Of a stretch of DNA of 64,000 bases, positions 1 through 8,101 are shown in pieces. The stretch is taken from assembly GCA_017466865.1 (NCBI GenBank), contig JAFTTI010000017.1:21085-85084 (forward strand). Reading direction: 5' to 3'. The notes beneath the pieces were generated by a model. That model saw only the letters and a program-made list of their open reading frames with translations. It made no database searches and was not told the origin of the DNA. Each line of letters begins with the position of its first letter. Position 1 is the first letter of the stretch. This stretch comes from Oscillospiraceae bacterium (GTDB lineage: Bacteria > Bacillota > Clostridia > Oscillospirales > Ruminococcaceae). Both the position numbers and the translations under genes were made by a program.

Positions 1-20
1 ATCAACTAATTATGATTTCA

Positions 21-50
21 AAAACCCTCTCATTTTCGAGAGGGTTTTTT
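21..50 (+). terminator. Intrinsic terminator upstream of the PTS gene
   Basis: An 11-bp perfect stem (21-31 with 38-48), a six-base loop and a T-run follow. It most likely ends a gene left of the window. It could instead be a leader terminator for the PTS gene 74 bp downstream, because sugar-PTS genes are often controlled by antitermination. No antiterminator-binding repeat overlapping its 5' arm can be seen in the 20 bases available. Confidence 0.8.
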
Positions 51-123
51 ATTTTTGGTTTCAAGCATATTTTTCATTTTTTGCAAAATACTATCCATAG
101 AATTCTTTGGAGGTATTTTAAAA

Positions 124-2151
124 ATGAAAGATAGAATTTTCGGAGTTCTGCAAAGAGTAGGGCGCTCTTTTATGCTTCCTATTGCACTTTTACCCGTTGC
201 GGGACTTCTTTTAGGAATAGGAAGTTCATTCACAAATCCCCGTACTTTAGAGGCCTATGGCCTTGACGCTTTTATCTATGAGGGAAGTTTTATATATACT
301 CTTCTCGATATAATGAGCAGAACGGGCAGCGTTGTTTTCGATAACCTTCCGCTGCTTTTCGCTGTCGGTGTCGCTATCGGAATGGCAAAAAACGAGAAAG
401 ATGTTGCCGCTTTGTCGGGCGCTATCGGATACCTTATAATGAACGCGTCTATCTCAACGCTTATAGCGGCAAACGGCGGGGTAGAGGCACTCCCTGTGAA
501 CACGACAACAACCGCACTCGGTATAACAACCTTACAGATGGGTGTTTTCGGTGGAATAATAGTAGGACTCGGAACAGCTGCACTTCACAACAGATTTTAT
601 AAGATAAAATTACCGACAGTGCTCTCTTTCTTCGGCGGAACAAGATTTGTTCCCATTATAACAAGCCTTGTCTATCTTTTAGTCGGAGTTTTAATGTTCT
701 TTGTATGGCCCGTTGTCCAGACGGGTATAGCTGCACTCGGAAATCTTGTTCTCGGCTCGGGATATATCGGAACATGGATTTATGGAATTATCGAAAGAGC
801 ACTTATTCCTTTCGGTCTTCATCATGTTTTCTATATGCCTTTCTGGCAGACAGAACTCGGTGGCTCTATGATTATCGACGGAGAGGTTATAAATGGTGCA
901 CAGAATATCTTTTTTGCCGAACTCGCATCAAAATCAACAGAACAGTTTTCTGTTTCGGCAACAAGATTTATGTCAGGGAAATTCCCTTTTATGATTTTCG
1001 GACTTCCCGCGGCGGCTTTCGCTATGTACAGAACGGCAAAGCCTGAAAAAAGAAAAGTTGCTGGAGGACTTCTTCTTTCGGCGGCACTTACCTCTATGCT
1101 GACAGGAATTACAGAACCTATTGAGTTCACATTCCTCTTTGTAGCCCCCGTTATGTATGCCGTTCATTGTGTTTTAGCAGGGCTTTCATATATGATTATG
1201 CATATTCTGAATGTAGGTGTCGGCATGACTTTTTCAGGCGGACTTATTGACCTTACCCTTTTTGGAATTTTACAGGGCAACGAAAAAACAAACTGGATAT
1301 GGATAGTAATAACAGGACTTATCTATGCAGTTGTCTATTATTTCATCTTCTATTTTATGATTAAAAAACTTCATCTCAAAACTCCGGGAAGAGAAGAAGA
1401 GGGCGAAGAAACAAAACTCTATACAAGAAAAGATATGGAGAAAAAATCGTCGGGTATATCAGCACTTATCCTTTCTGGTCTTGGCGGAATTGAAAATATT
1501 TCGGATATAGACGCTTGTGCAACAAGACTTCGTGTAAGCGTAAAAAATCCTTCGCTTTGTGAAAAAGAACTTCTGACAAAAAGCGGTGCTAAGGGAGTTA
1601 TCATAAACGGAAACGGAGTTCAGGCGATTTATGGACCGCAGGTTTCTGTTATAAAATCCGAACTTCTTGATTTTCTTGAAAAAGGCGACCATAAAGCAGT
1701 TTCAGATATAATCTGTTCACCCGTAACGGGAAAGGTTATTCCTTTATCCGAAGTTCCCGATGAGGCTTTTAAAACCGAGGTTTTAGGAAAAGGCGTTGCC
1801 GTTATCCCTTATGACAACAACCTTTATGCAGTAGCCTCGGGAGTGGTAGAAACAGTTGCCGAAACGGGACACGCCATAAGTATTCTATGCGACAACGGCG
1901 CTGAAATCTTACTTCATATAGGTATAGATACAGTAAAACTCAAAGGAAGATATTTTGAAGCAAAGGTTAAAAACGGACAGAAGATAAAAAAGGGCGACCT
2001 TTTAATAACCTTCGACAGAGAATCTGCTTTGAAAGAAGGCTTTAATATGACAATCCCCGTTATAGTATGTAACCATGATGAGTTCACAAAAATTGAAATC
2101 ATCGGAAAAAATGACATCAATAACGGCGATGATTTAATGAAAATCATATAG
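124..2151 (+). CDS. ptsG: PTS permease EIICBA, glucose/maltose family
   Basis: Sugar-specific membrane component of the phosphoenolpyruvate phosphotransferase system; it imports a sugar and phosphorylates it. The 675-residue protein has the full IIC-IIB-IIA order. The IIC membrane domain fills roughly residues 1-430 and carries the family signature GITEPIEFTFLF. The IIB domain has the phosphorylated cysteine in DACATRL (C465). The IIA domain has the paired histidines H583 and H598, fifteen residues apart as in the glucose IIA family. The start at 124 is chosen over the in-frame ATG at 55 because TTTGGAGG lies just upstream of it and the family N-terminus (MKDRIFGVLQRVG) begins there. No HPr or EI gene is nearby. 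Glucose is the likeliest substrate, but maltose, trehalose or N-acetylglucosamine members of the superfamily cannot be excluded from sequence alone. Confidence 0.9.
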   Translation: MKDRIFGVLQRVGRSFMLPIALLPVAGLLLGIGSSFTNPRTLEAYGLDAFIYEGSFIYTLLDIMSRTGSVVFDNLPLLFAVGVAIGMAKNEKDVAALSGAIGYLIMNASISTLIAANGGVEALPVNTTTTALGITTLQMGVFGGIIVGLGTAALHNRFYKIKLPTVLSFFGGTRFVPIITSLVYLLVGVLMFFVWPVVQTGIAALGNLVLGSGYIGTWIYGIIERALIPFGLHHVFYMPFWQTELGGSMIIDGEVINGAQNIFFAELASKSTEQFSVSATRFMSGKFPFMIFGLPAAAFAMYRTAKPEKRKVAGGLLLSAALTSMLTGITEPIEFTFLFVAPVMYAVHCVLAGLSYMIMHILNVGVGMTFSGGLIDLTLFGILQGNEKTNWIWIVITGLIYAVVYYFIFYFMIKKLHLKTPGREEEGEETKLYTRKDMEKKSSGISALILSGLGGIENISDIDACATRLRVSVKNPSLCEKELLTKSGAKGVIINGNGVQAIYGPQVSVIKSELLDFLEKGDHKAVSDIICSPVTGKVIPLSEVPDEAFKTEVLGKGVAVIPYDNNLYAVASGVVETVAETGHAISILCDNGAEILLHIGIDTVKLKGRYFEAKVKNGQKIKKGDLLITFDRESALKEGFNMTIPVIVCNHDEFTKIEIIGKNDINNGDDLMKII

Positions 2152-2157
2152 GAAAAC

Positions 2158-2197
2158 AAAAGAAGTGTGGTCATTTTTCCACACTTCTTTGCTTTTT
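2158..2197 (+). terminator. Intrinsic terminator after the PTS gene
   Basis: A stem of about 12 bp (2158-2170 with 2179-2190) around a short loop, followed by a T-rich run. It begins seven bases after the PTS stop codon, so the permease is probably monocistronic. Confidence 0.85.
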
Positions 2198-2230
2198 TCA
2201 AAAAATTCATAAATTCTGTTAAAAAGGTGG

Positions 2231-2259
2231 TTGAAATATGGAAAATTTTGTAGTATAAT
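2231..2259 (+). promoter_or_regulatory. Sigma-A promoter for the kinase-degV operon
   Basis: TTGAAA (2231-2236) and TATAAT (2254-2259) are separated by 17 bases, about 40 bases before the kinase start. Confidence 0.75.
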
Positions 2260-2298
2260 CTTCGTGAATTATTTAATATTTATGAAAGGATGATAGTT

Positions 2299-4431
2299 GT
2301 GTCGAAACTTGGTATTTTTAAAAAATATCTCGCACACCTATATGAAAAAGCGGGGAATTTCAATCGCAGCGGTCTTTATATAGCATTTGCCTTAATAGGT
2401 TTTTACGCACTTGTTATGTCCATTGTCTGCTTTGTTCAGAAAGCGGTAATGATGGGCGTTGTTAACCTTGCTATTACAACATTTATGGTGCTTACAATTA
2501 TCATCTTCGCAAAGATAAAATCGACAAGAGCTTTAGCAAGATTTGTTGTGGTATTCATATATGCACTGATGATATTCTTCTTAACAACAGGCGGTGCAGG
2601 CGGCGTAAGTATTATGTGGCTTCTCTTTATTCCCGCGGCGGCAACATATTTCATCAGCCTCTATTATGGCGGCGCACTCAGTATACTTCTTGGCATAAGT
2701 GTTTCTGTATATATGTTCACCCCTCTTCATTTCTATGGCTACCCTTATTCAGAGCAGCAGATTGTCCGTTTTCCGATTATTTACTGGGCATTTACAATCA
2801 CATCGCTCATCATCGCAGCAAGAATTGATAATGCAGAAGAAAAACAGAAAGAAATCGTAAGAAGCGCAGAGCGTTCAAATAAGCTCAAATCAGAATTTCT
2901 TGCCAATATGTCACACGAAATAAGAACCCCTATGAATGCGATTATGGGTATGTGTGAACTTTCTAAATCCGAAGAAATGTCACAGACAGCAAGGGATAAC
3001 AATGATAACATCTATACATCGGGCAAAACGCTTATGAATATCATAAACGACTTACTCGATTTCTCGAAAATCGAATCGGGGAAAATGGAACTTGCAACAT
3101 CAGAATACCGCCTTTCAGATATTCTTTCAGAGGCTATAAATATGGCATCTGCAAGAAAGGGAAACAAGAAGATAGAATTTGCGGTTGATTGTGATCCCGA
3201 TATTCCCGATTATCTTCGCGGTGACCCTTCGAGAATAAGACAGATTATGATAAATCTTCTTACAAACGCAATTAAATATACCAACGAGGGTGGAATTCTC
3301 TTAACCGTAAGGTCGAGAAAGGAATCCTATGGAATAAACCTCATAATATCGGTTAAAGACAGCGGAATAGGCATAAAGAAAGAAGATATGAAAAGGCTTT
3401 ACGATGCCTATAACAGATTTGATATTGAAAAGACAAATTCCGTTGAGGGAACAGGTCTTGGTCTTCCCATAACAAAACAACTTGTCGAACTTATGGGCGG
3501 TATAATTTCAGTTAAAAGTATCTATGGCGTGGGAACGGAATTCAGAGTTACCATTCCTCAGAAAGTTTCGGCAAATAACCCTATCGCAAATTTCTATAAG
3601 GGAAAAGATAAAAATATACTCTATTACGAAAAGAGCAATAGCGATATTCCTGATTTTATCAGAAAAACATATATCAAAAATTTTGATACCATAGTAAAAA
3701 GATATAAAGCAAGAAAATATATCTGCGATAATATGCGCGATGTTAAAAGAGAAATACGTATTTCAGATTATTCTCATATAATTATCGGACAGGAAGAATA
3801 CCTTGAGGATAAGGCTTATTTCGATGAAATTTCAAAGACACATAAAGTATTTGTTTTCGTTGAAAGAGCAGACAGAATACAGACCTGCGAAACAATAAGA
3901 AATATCTATAAACCGATTGCCGTTTATCAGTTTATAAGAATTATCGAGGGCAAGGATAAGGAAACCGCCCTTAAAACACCCGAAATTTCATTTACAGCAC
4001 CCGACGCGAAAGTTCTTGTTGTCGATGATAACGAAGTAAACCTTCTTGTTGCAAGAGGATTTATGAAACGCTATGGCATCAATATCGAAATGGCAACAAG
4101 AGGCACGGATGCTGTTGAGATGGTAAAGAAAAAGAAATACGATATTATTTTTATGGACCATCTTATGCCCGAAATGGATGGTATCGAAACCGCCGAAGCA
4201 ATAAGAAAAATCGACAACGATTATGCAAAATATATTCCTGTTGTTGCACTCACAGCGAATGTTGCAGAAGATGTAAAGAAGATGTTTATGGATAAAGGTT
4301 TCAGAGGATTTATGACAAAGCCCATACAAAGTGAGGTTTTAAGTAACATACTTCTCAAAAATCTTTCAGAAGAACTTATTGTTGAAAAAGAGCACACTCA
4401 AGAACGGGGGGGTATGACTTATGGTGACTAA
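2299..4431 (+). CDS. Membrane hybrid histidine kinase with receiver domain
   Basis: Two-component sensor that autophosphorylates and passes phosphate to its own receiver. From the N-terminus: several hydrophobic segments (about residues 20-180) with almost no extracellular domain; a dimerisation/phosphoacceptor helix with SHEIRTPMNAIMG (H206); an HATPase domain with NLLTNAIKYT, DSGIGI and GTGLGLPI motifs; a linker; and a C-terminal receiver with DD and the phosphoacceptor D620 in FMDHLMPEMDG. A GTG start at 2299 is preferred over the ATG at 2290. The AAAGGA ribosome site at 2285-2290 overlaps that ATG but sits eight bases before the GTG, giving 710 residues. There is no separate response regulator or output domain nearby, so the phosphorelay target is unknown. 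It overlaps degV by 11 bp and is cotranscribed with it. Confidence 0.9.
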   Translation: MSKLGIFKKYLAHLYEKAGNFNRSGLYIAFALIGFYALVMSIVCFVQKAVMMGVVNLAITTFMVLTIIIFAKIKSTRALARFVVVFIYALMIFFLTTGGAGGVSIMWLLFIPAAATYFISLYYGGALSILLGISVSVYMFTPLHFYGYPYSEQQIVRFPIIYWAFTITSLIIAARIDNAEEKQKEIVRSAERSNKLKSEFLANMSHEIRTPMNAIMGMCELSKSEEMSQTARDNNDNIYTSGKTLMNIINDLLDFSKIESGKMELATSEYRLSDILSEAINMASARKGNKKIEFAVDCDPDIPDYLRGDPSRIRQIMINLLTNAIKYTNEGGILLTVRSRKESYGINLIISVKDSGIGIKKEDMKRLYDAYNRFDIEKTNSVEGTGLGLPITKQLVELMGGIISVKSIYGVGTEFRVTIPQKVSANNPIANFYKGKDKNILYYEKSNSDIPDFIRKTYIKNFDTIVKRYKARKYICDNMRDVKREIRISDYSHIIIGQEEYLEDKAYFDEISKTHKVFVFVERADRIQTCETIRNIYKPIAVYQFIRIIEGKDKETALKTPEISFTAPDAKVLVVDDNEVNLLVARGFMKRYGINIEMATRGTDAVEMVKKKKYDIIFMDHLMPEMDGIETAEAIRKIDNDYAKYIPVVALTANVAEDVKKMFMDKGFRGFMTKPIQSEVLSNILLKNLSEELIVEKEHTQERGGMTYGD

Positions 4432-5272
4432 TATAGTTATTTCAGCAGACTGCACCTGCGACCTTCCTGAAAGCCTTGTAGAGAAATACAACATAAAAAT
4501 ACTTCCTTTTTATATCAATTATAAGGGAACAAGATTCAAAGACGGCGATGAAATAACAGCGTCATCGCTTGTTGAATATCTGAAAAAACAGGATGAAGTC
4601 ATTTCAAGTTCAGCACCCGATATAGAGGAATATCGTGAGTATTTCAAGAGAATATCCCAGAATGGTGAAAAGCAGGTTATTCATATAACAATCGCGAAAA
4701 AACTCAGCATTGCATATAAAAATGCAGTTGACGCATCCAGAGGTATGGAATATGTCCATATTGTTGATTCGGGTTCGGCATCACACGGAATGGGGCTTTT
4801 TACCCTTGCTACCGCTGATTTCGCAAGCCGTATGAATAATGTCGAAAGCGTTGTAAAAGAACTTAAAAAGGTCAAAGAAAAAATAAACTGCAGTTTTATT
4901 TTAAGGTCGACATTTCATCTTGCAAACAACAGAAGACTCAATCAGTTTATCTCGAATATGCTTACATTCTTTAAAATCCGACCTATAATAAGGATTGACA
5001 ATGATGACCTTCGTATAAACGGCTTATATATAGGCAACCGTGAATCCTATGCGAGAAAATTTGTAAAACAAGCACTCAGGTCGAAAAATCACATTTCGGA
5101 TGATATACTTTTTATTTCTGTCGGTGGATGTTCAGATGAAATAGTAAACATCGTCTATGATGAAGCAACAAAACAGATTCCCTGGAAAAAAATCTATGTT
5201 GCCGATGTTTCATCAACCTGTCTTTGCAACATAGGCGCACATAGTATAGGGCTTATGTTCTGCAAAAAATAG
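4421..5272 (+). CDS. degV: DegV family fatty-acid-binding protein
   Basis: A 283-residue DegV-family protein. The family binds a single fatty acid; some members (FakB) present it to the kinase FakA for phospholipid synthesis. The N-terminus (ISADCTCDLPESL) and the SSSAPDIEEY segment match the DegV fold, in which the Ser/Thr-rich loop contacts the lipid carboxylate. A run of seven G residues at 4406-4412 is the ribosome site. The gene overlaps the kinase by 11 bp, so the two are translationally coupled, an unusual partnership. No fakA homologue is in the window. Confidence 0.9.
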   Translation: MVTNIVISADCTCDLPESLVEKYNIKILPFYINYKGTRFKDGDEITASSLVEYLKKQDEVISSSAPDIEEYREYFKRISQNGEKQVIHITIAKKLSIAYKNAVDASRGMEYVHIVDSGSASHGMGLFTLATADFASRMNNVESVVKELKKVKEKINCSFILRSTFHLANNRRLNQFISNMLTFFKIRPIIRIDNDDLRINGLYIGNRESYARKFVKQALRSKNHISDDILFISVGGCSDEIVNIVYDEATKQIPWKKIYVADVSSTCLCNIGAHSIGLMFCKK

Positions 5273-5280
5273 GTTAAAAC

Positions 5281-5372
5281 GAAAAATCCTGTACTTATTT
5301 CGTCGTTAAACTCGCTCGAAATACCCGTGTATTCCTTCGCTCGTTTGCCTAGAACTAAGTACAGTCTTTTCT
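5281..5372. repeat. Candidate interspersed palindromic repeat
   Basis: A noncoding stretch bounded by exact inverted arms CTGTACTTA (5289-5297) and TAAGTACAG (5356-5364), enclosing about 58 bases rich in CG dinucleotides unlike the surrounding A/T-rich DNA. I recall very similar text between genes in other gut Bacillota genomes, which suggests a REP/MITE-like element, but only one copy is in this window. Confidence 0.45.
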
Positions 5373-5440
5373 GTTTTAAAAAATCCAAGCAATCTTTTTG
5401 GTTTTGTTTATAAGGTATATGTTCCGTGCATTCACGCACA

Positions 5441-5474
5441 AAAATCCCCTCTCTTCTGAGAGGGGATTTTTTAT
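5441..5474. terminator. Bidirectional intrinsic terminator
   Basis: A perfect 13-bp stem (5441-5453 with 5458-5470) with a four-base loop and T-runs on both strands. It touches the stop codon of the minus-strand HEPN gene and also serves the plus-strand kinase-degV transcript. Confidence 0.85.
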
Positions 5475-5911
5475 ATCTTTCTCTTGTGATAACTATTGAA
5501 ATCAAACTTGATTTCATCGCAGATGAATTCAAGCATTTCTTCGGTAGCGCCGAGAAGCGAGAGTTTTGTTTCCTCATCAACTTCCATCGGAATGTCGGCG
5601 GGATAACGACTTTCAATGTAGTATCTGTTGAGTGCCGAACTTTTTTCGAGCCAGGTTTCAAAAGTTCTGTCGGTCATAATGGCCTGCTTACAGAGCCAGG
5701 TTAAGTTGTGGCCGTCGAAAAGTCTGCGGTTTTTATATAAAAGATACCCTTTGAGTGCTTTTTCAATACATTGCTGACAATGAAACGCTGTTAAACAGTT
5801 GCAGTTTTTATCCTTAACAAGATGCTTTGCCGCAACATAATCGAGCCTTGCGTGATAAAGCCAGTCGTAATAGCGTTTGCTGTCTGATCTGTGTGATGAT
5901 GATCTACCCAT
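5471..5911 (-). CDS. HEPN domain protein paired with an MNT-like protein
   Basis: A 146-residue all-alpha HEPN protein. The core ARLDYVAAKHLVKDK...AFHCQQCIEKALKGYLLY matches the minimal HEPN family that pairs with MNT nucleotidyltransferases, some of which are type VII toxins that act as ribonucleases. It has an R-x4-H motif (R63, H68) but lacks the tyrosine of the RX4HXY signature that MNT antitoxins modify. The start at 5911 overlaps the upstream MNT stop by eight bases, the usual coupling of such pairs. An upstream in-frame ATG at 5998 lies inside the MNT gene and is not favoured. Whether the pair is a toxin-antitoxin system or another two-component nucleotide-binding unit is unknown. Confidence 0.8.
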   Translation of the reverse strand: MGRSSSHRSDSKRYYDWLYHARLDYVAAKHLVKDKNCNCLTAFHCQQCIEKALKGYLLYKNRRLFDGHNLTWLCKQAIMTDRTFETWLEKSSALNRYYIESRYPADIPMEVDEETKLSLLGATEEMLEFICDEIKFDFNSYHKRKI

Positions 5912-6209
5912 AGAGTTTATCACCGCTTTCATAGACTTTGTGTGCGAAAGTTCCGTAATCGTCGATGAGTTTTTCCCATACGCTCTTGTTATATACAATT
6001 ACATCAAAAGGAATTTCGCAGTCTGTTTCCATATAGATTTTTTCTTCTATATCAGAAACTTTCTTTACATCATTTACGACAATGAGGAGTTTGAATGCAG
6101 TGAGTTCTTGTCTTAAATTCTGTTTGTATGTTGCGAGATAAATTTCTACGGGTGAACAAAGTTCAACAACCCTCCCGGCAACAGCTTTGATGATTTCGTT
6201 GTTTTTCAT
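5904..6209 (-). CDS. Degenerate MNT-type nucleotidyltransferase-like protein
   Basis: A 101-residue protein in the position and overlap typical of MNT partners of HEPN proteins. Its N-terminal half can be laid over the MNT fold (SPVEIYLATYKQNL, then LTAFKLLIVVND). The catalytic elements are missing: the GS-x-A-x-G loop reads ATYKQN, and the metal-binding SD-x-D reads TAFK. The reading frame is intact, so this is a divergent or catalytically inactive protein rather than a broken gene. It begins six bases after the GH9 stop codon, with AGGAG overlapping the end of that gene, so GH9, MNT and HEPN form one transcript. The family call rests on context plus weak similarity. Confidence 0.6.
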   Translation of the reverse strand: MKNNEIIKAVAGRVVELCSPVEIYLATYKQNLRQELTAFKLLIVVNDVKKVSDIEEKIYMETDCEIPFDVIVYNKSVWEKLIDDYGTFAHKVYESGDKLYG

Positions 6210-6214
6210 TTATA

Positions 6215-7861
6215 TCAACGCTCCTTTTTATTGTGTGCGGAATTTGTATCTCTTCGGCAGAGGTCTGAGATATAGCCGAAAAGGAATGTTGCCGCACTGT
6301 TGAGGTAAATAGTGGTTTCGTTTGTTGAATGACAATGTTCAAGGTCGAGATGACATTTCGCAGGGGGAGTTCCATAAGGAATAAGCCACTGTGAATATTC
6401 ATCACTTCTGTTTTTGTCAGGGCCTGTAACAACCATTCCCGGAATTGCATCGATGTTATTGTCAGCGATGGTCGGTCTGAAATGAGGCTTTTTAACGGCG
6501 TTCTTTCCGTGCCCCGTTATATATGAAAGCGAGAGAGGATTATTTCCGAGGATATAATTTATATGTCCTAAGATTTCTGTTAAGAATTCATCTCTGCCCT
6601 CAAGTATATTTGCTGAAATTACAGTTATTGCGTTTGTAAGTATTTTAAGATTACTGCACCACGAATATTCATCGGGAGAGAGTGATGAGCGATAACCGCT
6701 GTGTCTTGCCGATGAGCATATTGTTTCGGCACGATGTGTAAGTTTGTTTTCGAGAATACTTTTTATTTCGGGATTTTTTTCGCAGTCGGATTTTATATAG
6801 GCGAGTGCGCCGAATCCACCGACATTTCCTATGGTAAAGCCTGTCGTGTCGATATTTCCCGAAAGTTCTTCTAACTTTTCAGAGAAATTCTTTTCTCCTG
6901 TAAGGGCATAAAGTTCTGATGCCGCCCAGAAGATGTCGTCGTCTAAAAAGTCGTCACTGTATTCGGGGGCAACGATACCCTTATCGTTTTCAAACGGGGT
7001 ATAATCGGGGTTGTTGAGAAGCCATGCCCATGCTGCAAGTGCTGCGGGACGGAGCTTTTTGATTATTCTCAGTCCCATAGGTTCGATTATTCTTGTGGCA
7101 AGGGCAGTTACAGCAGCGAAAAGTGCTGTCGCTGATGCTGTTTTTTTGAATATATATTGCTTTTCTTTATCATCACAAGGCATTGTAAGACCTGCATAAC
7201 AAAGCGATGAAACTCTGTGATAAACACCGCCGTCCTTATCCTGCATTTTAAGCAACCATTCAAGTTCATAAATACATTCTTCAATGATAAGAGGACAGCT
7301 TTTTCCCGATTGCGAAACGCCGTCTTTATCACCGAAAACTTCAGGAAAGAGGGAGTAAGCATATAAAAGATGACCGAGAGCCACGCATCCTGTTACAACG
7401 CATCTTGAATAATCTCCCGCATCGTGCCATCCGCCCGAAACATCGAGAGTTTTTTCTTTGTTGTCATAGAAGGTTGCGGGTTCTATATGACATGTTTTTC
7501 TTCCGAATTTTCCTGCTCTGTTTCTGTGGAGTGCCGAACCGCAACGGAAGAAATAAAGCGATTTTCTGACATCTTCGAGGAGGCTTTTATATGGCGCTTT
7601 CGATATTGTGAAAACGGGTGAATGTGACGAACCGACTTTTATATAGAATTCACCCTCTTCGCAGAACTGTGAAAAATCCGCAGAGAGAACCCTGTCGCCC
7701 GATGCGGTATCATGCATAGCACCGAGAAGAAGCCCTGAAAATTCGGGTTTTGTTCCGTCAGAACGGAATATATGAAACTTCTTTGCAGAGCCTGAAACAG
7801 ACGCGATTTTAGGAAGGTCAGCAACATATCCTGCCTGATTTACCGAGATTTTTACAGCCAT
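6215..7861 (-). CDS. Glycoside hydrolase family 9 protein, apparently cytoplasmic
   Basis: A 548-residue GH9 enzyme of the type with an N-terminal Ig-like domain (about residues 1-90, starting KISVNQAGYV) followed by the (alpha/alpha)6 barrel. GWHDAGDYSRC carries the aspartates that act as base and water ligand. The C-terminal NETTIYLNSA carries the expected catalytic glutamate, and ITGHG...HFRP is the conserved His/Arg loop. There is no signal peptide, carbohydrate-binding module or dockerin, so it probably cleaves imported beta-glucan oligosaccharides inside the cell, as some GH9 glucosidases and cellodextrinases do. GGAGG precedes the ATG. It is the first gene of an operon with the MNT/HEPN pair. 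Confidence 0.88.
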   Translation of the reverse strand: MAVKISVNQAGYVADLPKIASVSGSAKKFHIFRSDGTKPEFSGLLLGAMHDTASGDRVLSADFSQFCEEGEFYIKVGSSHSPVFTISKAPYKSLLEDVRKSLYFFRCGSALHRNRAGKFGRKTCHIEPATFYDNKEKTLDVSGGWHDAGDYSRCVVTGCVALGHLLYAYSLFPEVFGDKDGVSQSGKSCPLIIEECIYELEWLLKMQDKDGGVYHRVSSLCYAGLTMPCDDKEKQYIFKKTASATALFAAVTALATRIIEPMGLRIIKKLRPAALAAWAWLLNNPDYTPFENDKGIVAPEYSDDFLDDDIFWAASELYALTGEKNFSEKLEELSGNIDTTGFTIGNVGGFGALAYIKSDCEKNPEIKSILENKLTHRAETICSSARHSGYRSSLSPDEYSWCSNLKILTNAITVISANILEGRDEFLTEILGHINYILGNNPLSLSYITGHGKNAVKKPHFRPTIADNNIDAIPGMVVTGPDKNRSDEYSQWLIPYGTPPAKCHLDLEHCHSTNETTIYLNSAATFLFGYISDLCRRDTNSAHNKKER

Positions 7862-7942
7862 ATTTCAACCTCCTTTCATAAAGTCTTCTTTTTCTCAATT
7901 AAATTATACCATAAACCGAAGATAAAATAAAGTATTTATAAA

Positions 7943-7971
7943 ATTTTAACGAAAGAAAAATGTATTGTCAA
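7943..7971 (-). promoter_or_regulatory. Sigma-A promoter for the GH9-MNT-HEPN operon
   Basis: On the minus strand TTGACA (7971-7966) and TAAAAT (7948-7943) are separated by 17 bases, about 80 bases before the GH9 start. A second TATAAT lies closer (7908-7903) but has a poor -35. Confidence 0.65.
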
Positions 7972-8011
7972 AACAACCAAACAAAGCCCATAAAAATAAA
8001 GAATATTTTTC

Positions 8012-8040
8012 TTGATTATTTGCTTTTATTATGATATAAT
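8012..8040 (+). promoter_or_regulatory. Sigma-A promoter for guaB
   Basis: TTGATT (8012-8017) and TATAAT (8035-8040) with a 17-base spacer. The resulting leader is only about 55 bases and has no obvious purine riboswitch. Confidence 0.75.
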
Positions 8041-8101
8041 CTTAATAATCAATTTTGCAGTGTTTATATGCTTGAAAAACTGTTGAAAGGGGATTTTTAT
8101 T

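Noticed and set aside
55-123. Upstream 23-codon extension of the PTS protein
   Set aside because: No ribosome site, begins within the tail of a terminator, and does not match the family N-terminus.
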